Assembly: GCA_032353305.1 (NCBI GenBank)
Contig: JAUCNG010379592.1
Span: forward strand, 1-11,178
Direction of reading: 5' to 3'
DNA from: Cephalothrix spiralis
Taxonomy: Eukaryota > Nemertea > Palaeonemertea > Archinemertea > Cephalotrichidae
Length of the DNA: 11,178 nucleotides
Position numbers and translations under genes: made by a program. Every line of letters starts with the position of its first letter. Position 1 is the first letter of the stretch. Positions 1-8,031 of the stretch are shown here, in pieces. Under the pieces are notes generated by a model. It had not been told where the DNA came from. It saw only the letters and a program-made list of their open reading frames with translations, and did no database searches.

Positions 1-149
1 AATTTCCATATTTCGGCAATTTTAGACTTAACTGATACCTACCAGAGCCCCAAATATGTGCAATTCGTTATGGCAATTGCATTTAAAGCTTTATAGTGAA
101 TGAATTAGTAGTTAAAAACATCAACAAAAGGAAAATTTTTACAAAAAGT

Positions 150-189
150 GGAAAAAATTTACAAATCATCCGTGATGTAAATTTTTTCC
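150..189. repeat. Short hairpin, 14-bp perfect stem
   Basis: GGAAAAAATTTACA (150-163) is the exact reverse complement of TGTAAATTTTTTCC (176-189), separated by 12 bases. Inside the loop, TCA and TGA can pair for three more base pairs past a two-base bulge. A near copy of the left arm, GGAAAATTTTTACA, lies just upstream at 130-143, so the right arm has two possible partners. The structure is visible directly. Its function is unknown, and it may be part of the same repeat cluster as the larger fold-back at 213-505. Confidence 0.8.
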
Positions 190-212
190 ATGATCCCTCC
201 CTGTGATCCCCC

Positions 213-505
213 CCTGATTTTTGGGGAAATTATCGACTCGAAAAATTAAAAAATATTTTCTTGATAATGAACAGGTCCCAATTCATCATTTTTAATGAAA
301 GATTTAATTTTTATGTTGACTTTGCGATCTTTTTTATTCCGTCACATGTGAAACATTTTATAATTCTATATTAGAATACGGAATAATAAAGATAACAATG
401 TCAACCTAAAATTTAATCCTTTATAAGAAAAAATGAATAGGGATTAATTCATTATGAAATAAATATTTTCAATTTTTTTAAATCTATAATTTTCCCAAAA
501 ATTGG
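213..505. mobile_element. Fold-back (hairpin) MITE-like element
   Basis: The left arm (213-342) and the reverse complement of the right arm (378-505) align almost without gaps over about 125 bases, with roughly three quarters or more identical positions. Anchor blocks include TTTTGGGG..AAATTAT near the outer end, CATAATGAA/GATAATGAA in the middle, and GTTGACTTTG versus GTTGACATTG followed by TTATTCCGT next to the loop. The centre (about 343-377) folds again as ATTCTA-TAT-TAGAAT (363-377). There is no open frame inside and I saw no clear target-site duplication. This architecture fits a non-autonomous fold-back transposon or MITE whose RNA would form a long hairpin. The superfamily cannot be assigned. 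The inverted repeat itself is certain; calling it a transposon is inference. Confidence 0.7.
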
Positions 506-600
506 AAAACAGTTCGTGGTTTACCAGTTCGTATTTCTTGGTTTGTCAGTTCGTTGTTTGTCAATACCCTACAATATAGATATTAAAGTTATCCGATAAA

Positions 601-690
601 TCCCGAGCTGAGTTCGGCATTCGGACCTCCGCCATCTAAAGCCGAATCGTTCGCTTTGCTTTTTGCTGGCCGAGTGCCGAATAGCCTTAA
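601..690. repeat. GC-richer inverted-repeat block
   Basis: This stretch is clearly richer in G+C and CpG than its surroundings. GTTCGGCATTCGG (612-624) faces CCGAGTGCCGAAT (670-682), whose reverse complement is ATTCGGCACTCGG, giving 11 of 13 matches. Another GCCGAAT word sits between them at about 641. It is probably a fragment of a dispersed repeat. I do not recognise the family and see no coding signal. The degenerate CAGTTCGT words just upstream (about 510, 525 and 547) may belong to the same junk. Confidence 0.45.
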
Positions 691-950
691 AGTTAATTAA
701 AAAAAAATTTAGCCGCATATTATTTTGTTCCCGTATTTACTGGAAACCCTTTATTTGTTAAACTCACGAAGATAAAGCCCCGGTGCAGCGCCACAGTGGT
801 TGGTGGCAGACCACGGTTACAGGACCCACCTTCGTACCTCCAAGTTTAAATCAAGTCTTTTTGAGTTTTGACATTTAACTAAATGACTCTTGAAACCCGA
901 AGAACTGAATTTTTAATAAGATTAAAAACCCAGGGGACAGTTAAGTAGGT
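691..950. other. Spacer with no recognised feature
   Basis: I see no gene or clear repeat here. A GC-richer patch at about 778-835 contains GGTGGCAGACCACGG-type near-palindromic sequence, but it matches nothing I can name. A pyrimidine-rich run ending in TTCTTGCAG at about 971-979, just past this stretch, looks like a splice acceptor. With no supportable exon after it, I treat it as chance. Confidence 0.4.
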
Positions 951-1425
951 AAAGTGGTATTATGGTTATGTTCTTGCAGGTTCTTGTCAAATCAATGTTC
1001 TTTCCGAACTTAAGTGTGTTGTTTTTCACCTAGAATATCCTAGATGTATCTGTTATAGAAAAAATGACAGGAAATTGCTCTTTCGAGGTTGTTTTTCCTT
1101 GGCCTCGGAGATGGCACCACGAGGCTTTTGGCCGCGATAATATAGATCACATCTATCCCTGACTTTGGTGGAATTTGCAGTCAAGGCCAAGATGATCCCA
1201 TGCGGTTTCTCTTTAATGGAACTTACAATTTCATTAATTCATGTGTCCCTGACACTGGTTGTAGTATATTGATCCCAAAATCGCAAATTGGATACGGTTA
1301 GAATTATTGATAAATCGAAAAGTCCCTTTAATTTGATAAATTTGAGCTCGGATATTTCGATCGGTGGTTTCCTAGGAATGAAAAGATTGTTCGGTATTCA
1401 ATCTCAGTGTAATCTGAGTTAAGCT
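951..1425 (+). pseudogene. Possible decayed retrotransposon gag-pol (protease) remnant
   Basis: A stop-free stretch at 1146-1298 (51 codons, TAG before and after) carries the residues Asp-Thr-Gly-Cys-Ser at 1251-1265. An Ile-Leu-Ile-Pro run follows, and a hydrophobic strand with an Asn-Gly turn sits about 18 residues before it. That order and spacing resemble the active-site flap region of retropepsins, where DTG plus Ser or Ala and a hydrophobic strand is the signature; DTGCS is common in LTR elements of marine invertebrates. A second stop-free stretch at about 954-1136, in another frame, has several Cys residues followed by a Cys-Phe pair, vaguely like a gag zinc-knuckle region. A third, about 1345-1423, encodes an Ile-Gly-Gly-Phe-Leu-Gly segment. 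The frames are broken against each other, there is no start codon, and neither reverse transcriptase nor LTRs are visible. If real, it is an old dead fragment. A chance DTG match is a serious alternative. Confidence 0.25.
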
Positions 1426-1685
1426 TGTTCTAAATATCCTTAGAGATACAGATTCGATTATCTTTCAAGAAAGACAAGTGACTCAAATGTGCCTAGGACC
1501 TAGGTATATGATATATTACGTAATGCCTATTCTGTGGAACATAATTTATCCCCTTCCAGAAGGACTCAAATTTCCTCACTTTCGGAAAGGTAGAATTTCC
1601 CCTTCAATATATGACCAATCATGATCCCTATTGATATGACATATAGGAATACAAATTTCCATTTTGGAAGGCTTTATACGATACT
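1426..1685. other. AT-rich spacer
   Basis: No gene is seen. A small direct repeat CCTAGG-A-CCTAGG occurs at 1492-1504, and short hairpin-like words such as CTCAG..CTGAG lie near 1405. Nothing here supports a functional call. Confidence 0.4.
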
Positions 1686-1873
1686 GAAATAATATTATAT
1701 TCGCCTACACTCCGGCACGATATGAGCTAAATTCGATTGAATTTTTATGTCAAAATCAATACCGGGTACTTGAGATTTTTTGGTGAAAATATTTGAGGAT
1801 CCGGCTGGAATAGAACACACAATCTTGGGATATCTATACTGAATGACTGCTCTTACTAGCTGCGCCACGGACG
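1686..1873 (-). mobile_element. tRNA-derived SINE, degenerate copy
   Basis: Read on the minus strand, the 5' end (about 1873 down to 1799) has an A-box-like word TGGCGCAGCTAGTAAGAGC and, about 35 bases further, a B-box-like word TGTTCTATTCC (1807-1817). The outer TCCG and CGGA could pair as an acceptor-stem remnant. The tRNA arms are otherwise eroded, so this is not a working tRNA. Downstream on the minus strand is an AT-rich body ending in CCGGAGTGTAGGCGAATA and an A/T-rich tail (about 1686-1717). That same 3' block recurs in the opposite orientation at 2009-2043, which shows it is a dispersed repeat. The minus-strand open frame over this region (1695-1925) reads Val-Ala-Gln-Leu-Val-Arg-Ala, the familiar false translation of a tRNA-like sequence. 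Confidence 0.65.
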
Positions 1874-1974
1874 ATGTGCTTACAATCAAGTGACTGTAAT
1901 TTATATCATTTATCTCGTAAGGCAAATCAATATCACATGATTACCATTAACCTATCGCGTTGCCCGTCCGGAGT

Positions 1975-2043
1975 CCAGCAGAGAATCAATGAACTTGAGC
2001 TTCTTCTGTACCGGAGTGTAGGTGAATAAAATAATAATCAGAT
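1975..2043 (+). mobile_element. 3' part of a second SINE copy, opposite orientation
   Basis: ACCGGAGTGTAGGTGAATA followed by AATAATAATCAG (about 2011-2043) matches the tail of the SINE at 1686-1873 with a few substitutions. The match weakens but seems to continue upstream through an AATCAATGAACTTGAGCT-like block starting near 1987. No tRNA-like head is visible before it, so the copy is 5'-truncated or too diverged to see. The two copies lie in opposite orientations with their tails pointing outward, making a loose inverted repeat about 360 bp across. Confidence 0.55.
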
Positions 2044-2160
2044 AACGAAGAGGATCGGAATAGGCTTTCATAGGGAAAATATATTCTTTCACTGGTATAA
2101 CCAATAAACAGAAATTACCTTCAGTGCAGAGGGACACAATTTTAATTTGGAGGGCCATCA

Positions 2161-2455
2161 ATATTTATTGAGAGGGACATAAAAGGTGTCATTTGTGGTG
2201 AAATAATGCATTATTGAAAGGGATTTGATTGACCATTATCTAGCTTTTTAGGACACAAGATGACGAATGTCCTTGTTAGAGATCAAAGTGATCACCACTT
2301 TATTGAGATCCAATAGACCCACTGATGAACCTAGCCGCGTAGTGGGGCACATAAAGGTGAAAGTTTGTCGCATAAAGGCTCGCATAAAGGGGACTGTTGT
2401 CATCTTATTTAAATCTTTATCAATGAAAGTCATAATCATCTTTAGATCATGATAA
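2161..2455. other. Unrecognised stretch with short open frames on both strands
   Basis: About 190 bases (2248-2452) are open in one frame on each strand, which is mildly unusual in such AT-rich DNA. GCATAAAGG-like words repeat at about 2349, 2370 and 2382. The predicted peptides (about 60 residues) show no motif, signal peptide or membrane segment that I recognise. I do not call a gene. It may be a worn fragment of a repeat. Confidence 0.3.
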
Positions 2456-3303
2456 TTTCTAGTCTGAAATCATGGACCCATGTAATTTACAATTTATAAT
2501 CAAGTATTAACATGGGTTGAATCTTGGGTTACCTAGGGTTACCCAATAATCAAGAATTTAAAGATTCTATATTCTTGTTATCATTAATTACTGGGTAGTA
2601 TTTTAATATAGTTTAGTGTACCCAGGTGTATATCAACATCATGGATATATAAAAGAATTAGAGCATATTAATATAACCCTAAATTTATCCCTGAACTAAG
2701 TGCTTCATATGATTAAATTAATACTTTGGAATTCACAACTAAAAGGGTTTATTGTTAGGGCAGGGAACCTGTCTACATGCATATCGAGAGGGAGGGTCTA
2801 AATAAGGACTGCGCCGTTCATCAGTATATCGTGATCCAAAATGGCTAATTAGACCATTTGGATTGAATATTTTGCTAAAACACCTGTCCTTTATCGTAGG
2901 CATCGTTGATTACACGGTTTAACGCATTTCCTTTCCATTGTTATGGAAACAAATTATTTCGATGAATACGGCCTTTAAGGAATCGAGCATTTGAAAATTG
3001 TAAAAAAGCTTTTATATATTTTATATTCTTGAATAATTGCATAAAATCCAATCAAAGCTAAGTAATGGTCTAAAATGACTAAAATGAACTTGTACCATTA
3101 GCTTTTTACTTTTTCGGAATATAACTTATATTTTGATCTCAAATCAGAATAATATTTAATATTATACGAATCAATTGGTCTAGTAATATCACATAACTCT
3201 CGCCTGAACTAATAATATATACCGAGAATTTATTTTATTAGAAATAATAGTAGCCCAGAGGCCCAATTTACTTCAAAGTTAACAAGGGGGTAGGCGAGGA
3301 ATT

Positions 3304-3321
3304 TATATATATATATATATA
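3304..3321. repeat. (TA)9 microsatellite
   Basis: Nine uninterrupted TA units are followed directly by an ACATGTAC word. This is a plain dinucleotide microsatellite and is likely to vary in length between individuals. Confidence 0.95.
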
Positions 3322-3455
3322 CATGTACCATTGTATTACAGTTATTAATTCATATTTCTTTGAAAATGGTAGGTAGTTTAACGACCCTCAGGCCTATGAT
3401 ACTTACTTCTATGTAATTTCATCGAAATATGTAATTTATATTTAATTTCATCGGA

Positions 3456-3485
3456 AGGATGATGTTTGATAGGATGATGTTTGAT
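3456..3485. repeat. Exact 15-bp tandem duplication
   Basis: AGGATGATGTTTGAT occurs twice back to back with no mismatch (3456-3470 and 3471-3485). The neighbouring sequence also repeats AATTTCATCG (about 3414 and 3444). It is a small replication-slippage product in non-coding DNA. Confidence 0.9.
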
Positions 3486-3846
3486 ATTTCCATCCATTCT
3501 GAACTTATCGATTTAAAATTGACCGATTTAGTAGATTTATATTAAGGTCATCTAGGGAAACAGTGGGGACGAAATCGATTTTGGTAATTGATTTTAATAT
3601 GACACTGATTATGATAATTAGTAAGTAATTACGACTAAGCTAGTAGTACATATGTACCCATTATCTAACTTAAGTTCTAAAATCAGCAATATTTTGTGTT
3701 TATGACTGAGCCAATGATAAATCTTATTTTCTTATCCATGGTTGCTGTATGAACCTACGTTAGATATGTTGTTTGTGTAATAAGTACAGAAAGAGCTAAT
3801 CACCAAAGTCACGGACGCAAGAAAACTCAACGTATGAATCAGGGGG

Positions 3847-4360
3847 GTCATGGAAAACATTTGTATGAACTAGGCTGAGAAAAATTGCAATGAGTTTGGT
3901 ACCCACCCCCTAAATTTGAACTTTTGCAAAAAATTAACCACTGCTTTAGGTACTCACCATCCCTTTTTGCAATTTTTTTCCCATTTTTCAAAATATAATT
4001 TTTGACCCGCGGCCCAAATTTTTGGCACTTTTTGCAAATTTGTCTGAGAAGCAACTTTTTTGGGCAAAATTTAGCAAAAATTTTCCAACGCACGCTGACG
4101 CACGCATATTTTTTCTACAAATTTTGACCATCCACCCATTTTTGCCATTTTGGGTACTAAAAACCTTTTAATATTTTTTAAAAAATCAATATTCATGATT
4201 TAGAGTGTATGGTTCATTGTGTTGTTTTAAGTGTTAATTCAATCAATATATCTAACATAATTTACAGTACGAAAACAATGAAAAACAGTCAAATGCATCA
4301 TTTTCGGCCTTTTTCATACCTACCAACCCCCGGCCTAGTTCATTCAAATTTTTGCATGAC
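3847..4360. mobile_element. MITE-like element, 514 bp, about 30-bp terminal inverted repeats
   Basis: The left end (3847-3877) and the reverse complement of the right end (4331-4360) match in about 27 of 31 aligned positions: both start GTCATG, continue through an A-rich run and ATTTG, then share ATGAACTAGGC. TCAGG flanks both sides (3839-3843 and 4362-4366), a possible 5-bp target-site duplication, although a few bases lie between it and the TIR on each side, so the exact ends are uncertain. The interior is very T-rich on the plus strand, repeats GGTAC(C/T)CACC and TTTTTGCAA words, and includes ACGCACGC repeats near 4088-4105. There is no transposase frame; the 81-codon minus-strand frame at 3848-4093 is low-complexity Lys-rich sequence. 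The superfamily is not assigned. Confidence 0.75.
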
Positions 4361-4380
4361 TTCAGGTGTGGAAAATAAGT

Positions 4381-5390
4381 GACGTATATTAGGAACGCAG
4401 GCCATTGCCCTGGACCCTGATATTGATTGTCGGGACAACGGCTGACATTGACCCAAAATTCACAGGGCTTCCCCCTAATCTACATATATATATTACATGT
4501 ATATCGCAAGATTATCGTAATCCATAATAACACATGTATAGGCATATTATATAATGATATCGACGATCAACAATTTGGCCTTATTTTGAGGACAAAATGA
4601 ACCGAAATTGGTTTAATTTACATTTCTTGTTAGTTCCTGAACCAAATCATTTATAATAAATTTGGTCAATATTTAACACCATAAGTCGTCTATGTTGGTA
4701 TTATGCAATATTTGGTGTAACAACAAAAATGCATGTGGCCTACTTTACAGTGCTGTAATATGTTTATACGCATTAAATATACATGTACTGGCAAACATAG
4801 TTTAAAGGTTCTAAATTTTAGGTTCTAGGGACATTTCTACATAGGTTAGATCTGGTTAGATACTTAAAGGTGGAATATTAGATATAGATTCCCTCTATAT
4901 ATACTTAAACCAAGTAAATCTATTTGTGAATGCATAGCAGTTCCCTTCCCCATTCCCGCTGTTAATTCAATCTAAAATACCATCACGTGACTCAAATAAC
5001 CCGGGCCGTTTCAAATCCAGGCAGAAAATTTGAATACACTCGTTGTAACCATGGTAGCACTCGGTATTGCCGTAGTCGATAAAATATTTTGAATTCTATA
5101 GTTCTATTAAAAATGCTATCCAGTATTCCGCCTTTAACTTATGTCTTAATAAAATAGAATCGTTTGTTTAGTCTATTGTATACATAATATATTTTACATG
5201 TACAGTTTGTAGTTCAGAATCATTAATCGAGTTCCTAGTAATCCTAGAATGATCATTATGCTTCTGTATAGTCATATTATACGAAGAAAGAAACATCCTG
5301 AGACACAACAAATCTTGAAATATAAAAAAATCGCCTTCCCCTCAGTTTTGAGCCAATATAGCTCTTCAGGAATAATGTTTAAAGCTATAT
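4381..5390. other. AT-rich spacer
   Basis: No gene or mobile element is recognised. ACATGTA words recur (about 4493, 4532, 4780 and 5197). GGTTAGAT is repeated at about 4844 and 4854. An E-box CACGTG lies at 4984-4989 in a CATCACGTGACTC context, and an ACCATGG word at about 5048 begins a frame of only 13 codons. None of these is good evidence of a gene or promoter alone. Confidence 0.5.
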
Positions 5391-5395
5391 GATAA

Positions 5396-5510
5396 AATCT
5401 AGGAATACAGGGTATATAATTCAATGTACATGTAACTTACATACATGTACATCATAATCTAGGAATACAGGGTATATAATTCAATGTACATGTAACTTAC
5501 ATACATGTAC
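5396..5510. repeat. Exact tandem duplication, 60-bp period
   Basis: Bases 5396-5450 are repeated without a mismatch at 5456-5510; the copies are 55 bp each with a 5-bp unmatched linker. Each copy contains ATGTACATGTAA and ATACATGTAC facing each other around ACTTAC, so each can form a small hairpin built on the ACATGT palindrome. The perfect identity points to a recent duplication or a minisatellite maintained by conversion. No coding role is seen. Confidence 0.95.
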
Positions 5511-5939
5511 TTCTGAACTCTATTATATAGATAAGGGAGCTACGGTAATAGGAAATGACAGCCTGGTTTCCTGCCGAAATACGGCACTTTAAAAAACTAT
5601 GATTTTAGAACTACCCACTGCCTTTTTTTATAGTATAGAACGGAGTCCCCCATAAGGACTTAACATTTCAAAAATACAAGGCATTCACCGTCATGTGGTA
5701 ATTGGATAGTTCAGCAATGTCGGTCCAGATTACCCCAAAGGGAAATGGATATTCAACATCCAAGACGAAACCTCGTTCAGTAAATCGTCTATTATCGTCC
5801 ACTCAATCCCTCCAATAAACAAAACGTCATTAGAAGTCCCAAAATACCAAAATGGCGTCGGAAACATAAAACTTATAGCTCGCTTAGTTGATCTTCATCG
5901 TAAAACCTGAGGCGGATATATCTATTAATAAGGGTTATA
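5511..5939. other. Spacer, slightly GC-richer toward 5700-5930
   Basis: No gene is seen. TGCCG-AAATA-CGGCA at about 5572-5586 is a small hairpin. AAAATGGCGTC at 5849-5859 fits the general YY1 consensus, but the ATG inside it opens only five codons before a stop. A promoter cannot be claimed without nearby exon or transcript evidence. Confidence 0.4.
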
Positions 5940-6442
5940 CAGGGTGTCCCAATATTATGGAAAACAGCCAGATGACGTCTTTATATTGTGAATTGACCAT
6001 ATCGCTGCTAGTGATCACTAGTCACTATACTCTTTCAAATAAAATAAATAAAAATAGCAACTGAGCTACATAAATTCTGCCAAAGGACCAAAAAGTTAAG
6101 TTTCCCCAAATGAACGTCCTTTCTCGAAATGTGATTTTTTTATGACATTTTAGTTTTATTAAATTTCTTATTCAATTAACTTTATATACACAAAAAAACA
6201 TTAAAAATTTAAATGCACTGAAAATATTCTAGAATAATTTTAGAGTGATTGAAAATAGCATTCTCTCGATTTAGTATGGGATTTAAATGAGACCAGAGGT
6301 TCTTCAGGTGAATCATCGTTATGAACCGATCTGCACCAAATCTTTTTTATTCGGGAGAGAAAATGTAATTATTAACATATTCATATAGTTAAGTCACACT
6401 ATGACGTCATCCGGCTGTTGTCCATAATATTGGGACATACTC
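5940..6442. mobile_element. Tc1/mariner-style MITE, about 500 bp, 39-bp terminal inverted repeats
   Basis: Bases 5941-5979 match the reverse complement of 6403-6441 at 35 of 39 positions, including an uninterrupted TGTCCCAATATTATGG block and a GATGACGTC block. The outer end (TA)CAGGGTGTCCCAAT resembles the ends of many mariner-group elements, which insert at TA. TA is present on the left at 5938-5939, but the matching dinucleotide on the right (6443-6444) is AA, so either the duplication has decayed or the end is misplaced. The roughly 420-bp interior is AT-rich and has no transposase frame and no DDE/D motif, so the copy is non-autonomous and would need a transposase supplied from elsewhere. 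The inverted repeats are directly visible; the superfamily is inferred from the terminal bases. Confidence 0.8.
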
Positions 6443-6746
6443 AAGCGTATACTGTTAGTTATCCACACTTGGACATACTGTATTATAGACAATTTGATGA
6501 TCAAGCCTGTCTACGTGTGAGTGAACGACGAGCCGCAAGCGAGTTGTTTTAGTTGAGCCAATTAATATCCCACAGCAAAATTGACTCCTAAACAAATCAA
6601 TAACAACAGCGAAACAGCAATTTATCTGATATATTGTTACGAGGATTGGAAATAAGGATATCGCCTGATTTCTTCGCTTAGGACATTCTAGATTTCTCCA
6701 TTTCTATATCTCAATGTTCACTGATTATCTGTATTATACGCCATAA
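6443..6746. other. Spacer between MITE and SINE
   Basis: No gene is seen. A CpG-bearing patch at about 6510-6545 (GACGAGCCGCAAGCGAG) stands out from the AT-rich surroundings, but I cannot name it. Confidence 0.4.
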
Positions 6747-6955
6747 GCCTCTCGGTGACGAAGTGGTAGAGAGTTGTTCTTTGAATCCGGAGGAACCGGG
6801 TTCGAGACACGGGCTCGACACTACTTTCCATCAAGAAGAACCTTGGGCAAGTCCTCCTGGGTCGCTCGATAAGGTTTAATACGTGAAGTGGGACGCTATC
6901 CCTCCCTTTGGGGGTAAACCCCAATGCTAATCGGTATATAGAAAATAAATTAGAT
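6747..6955 (+). mobile_element. tRNA-derived SINE with MIR/CORE-like body
   Basis: The head (about 6747-6818) has an A-box-like GGTGACGAAGTGGTAGAG (from 6754) and a strong B-box GGTTCGAGACA (6799-6809). The TΨC arm still folds, CCGGG-TTCGAGA-CACGG, with 4 of 5 pairs, while the acceptor stem does not, as expected for a SINE head and not a gene. Twenty bases after the head comes AACCTTGGGCAAGTC (from 6839), a word that closely matches the conserved part of MIR/CORE-SINE bodies. The 3' portion contains a TTGGGG..TAAA..CCCCAA hairpin (about 6909-6924) and then an A/T-rich tail that fades near 6955. No clear target-site duplication is seen. The 68-codon minus-strand frame here (6718-6924) is a shadow of the SINE. 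The SINE identity is well supported; membership of the CORE superfamily is inferred. Confidence 0.8.
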
Positions 6956-7990
6956 AAGTCTTTATTGGCCTAAGGCTGTCTAAGGGTAAATGCTCATAAA
7001 GCGGACCGTCTGTGTCTATTTGAGCCAGTCATCTGACGCCCTCACTATAAGATAAGATATTATCATTACAGTGCATGGTAGTATTTAGCTTTTAGAGCTT
7101 GCCATCTTTTCTTCGGAAAATACCGGTAGTTTATCGTGTTATTCGGAAATTGGTTTATCATGTTCTTTCGGTAACCTAATTCCATAGGGTCTCCCCTAAT
7201 AAATGACTGTTTATTTCCTATCGGATTTTTAAAATTCCTTGTCAAAATATATCAATGTCCATGTAAGAATTGGATTTAAGTAATCCATGTTATCACTGTT
7301 TACGAAAATCCTGATCCAATATTTTTAGAAGCGTGACTAGAATTCATGACTTATTTTGTTATTTATTACCTTGTAAGGGACCAATCTAAAATTTTATGTT
7401 ACTAAGAAAGTCATGAAAACTGCCAATAATAGAACTGTAAATCTTACAAATGCCTAGTGAAAATGGAATCTTATGTTGATATTATCTTCCTGACTGTCAA
7501 GCTTTGAATTTAAAACTGTCAACTGTCAGCAATTAAGTCATCTTCACATGTTCGGGGTATAATTTCATACCGGGATAAATGTTGTAAATGTTGTGGGTGT
7601 AGTACTTCATATAAGATGTAAAGTTCACCCCCAATAGAAAGTAAAACAAATTTGAAATTTTCTTGTTAAAATGTCATTTGGCGGCTATTTCAGCTATAAT
7701 TTGCAAGAAAAGGGCGCTTTAACGCAAGGTTTATTTCATGTCTTAAATTAGCTACTCTCATGCAGCTGCCAACTTGGATGGTATGCTTATAATTTTCCGA
7801 CTCTCTCCCTCAGCTCCCCCCCCCCCAATATTTTTAAACCTTCGCCGCGCCTGGACTTGACGTTTAGACTTCTGATTTTGGTTCCTGGAAGGCTGGAACC
7901 CCTTTTCAGTGTTATTGATTCTCCCAATCAGTTGGCGAGCAAGTCTATATCACTGTAAAGGGGAGCCTTTAATGGGTTCAAAACCGCTTT
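6956..7990. other. Spacer with short inverted and direct repeats
   Basis: No gene is seen. GGTAGTTTATCGTGTTATTCGG-like sequence at about 7125-7150 is imperfectly repeated at about 7152-7175. TTCATGACTT (7343-7352) is the exact inverse of AAGTCATGAA (7408-7417). AAATGTTGT is doubled near 7577-7594. CTGTCA recurs three times at about 7494-7528. There is no coding or RNA-gene signal. Confidence 0.45.
7816..7826. repeat. Poly-C run (11 bases)
   Basis: Eleven consecutive C bases sit in a pyrimidine-rich stretch (about 7801-7826). It is low-complexity sequence and prone to sequencing or length error. Confidence 0.9.
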
Positions 7991-8031
7991 GATATAACCA
8001 TAGACTGATAATTATAAGTCTATGATATAAC
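7991..8031. repeat. Near-perfect 24-bp palindrome flanked by 8-bp direct repeats
   Basis: ATAGACT..AGTCTAT around ATAATTAT (8000-8023) is a palindrome broken at a single symmetric position. It is bordered exactly by GATATAAC on both sides (7991-7998 and 8024-8031). An inverted repeat between direct repeats of this length looks like a tiny transposon-type insertion with its target-site duplication, or a footprint left by one. An 8-bp duplication would suit hAT-type elements, but the insert is too short to prove any class. Confidence 0.6.

Larger units (their letters stand above)
2456..3846. other. AT-rich intergenic or intronic spacer with small hairpins
   Basis: No gene is seen. Small structures include TTTCCAT-TGTT-ATGGAAA, a perfect 7-bp hairpin at 2932-2949. 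ATCCAAAATGG (2834-2844) faces CCATTTGGAT (2854-2863) with one bulged base. AAAGCTA..ATGGT (3054-3069) pairs with ACCATTAGCTTT (3094-3105) across a 4-base bulge. ACCCATGT pairs with ACATGGGT across about 30 bases near 2475-2518. These are common in AT-rich animal DNA and no role is implied. Confidence 0.5.

Noticed and set aside
971-979. TTCTTGCAG as a splice acceptor
   Set aside because: No supportable exon, donor site or conserved reading frame follows; such words are frequent in AT-rich DNA.
1695-1925. Minus-strand 76-codon open frame as a gene
   Set aside because: Its Val-Ala-Gln-Leu-Val-Arg-Ala segment is the usual false translation of a tRNA-like sequence; the region is a SINE.
2524-2546. 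GGGTTACCTAGGGTTACCC as interstitial telomere repeat
   Set aside because: It does not contain tandem TTAGGG units and is better read as a small imperfect palindrome.
3848-4093. Minus-strand 81-codon Lys-rich open frame as a gene
   Set aside because: It is translated T-rich low-complexity sequence inside the MITE-like element and starts in the terminal inverted repeat.
4984-4989. CACGTG E-box as a regulatory site
   Set aside because: A six-base palindrome with no nearby gene has no evidential value.
5849-5859. AAAATGGCGTC as a YY1 promoter element
   Set aside because: The match is short, the ATG opens only five codons, and no exon or CpG island surrounds it.
6718-6924. Minus-strand 68-codon open frame as a gene
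   Set aside because: It lies entirely antisense to the tRNA-derived SINE and has no motif.
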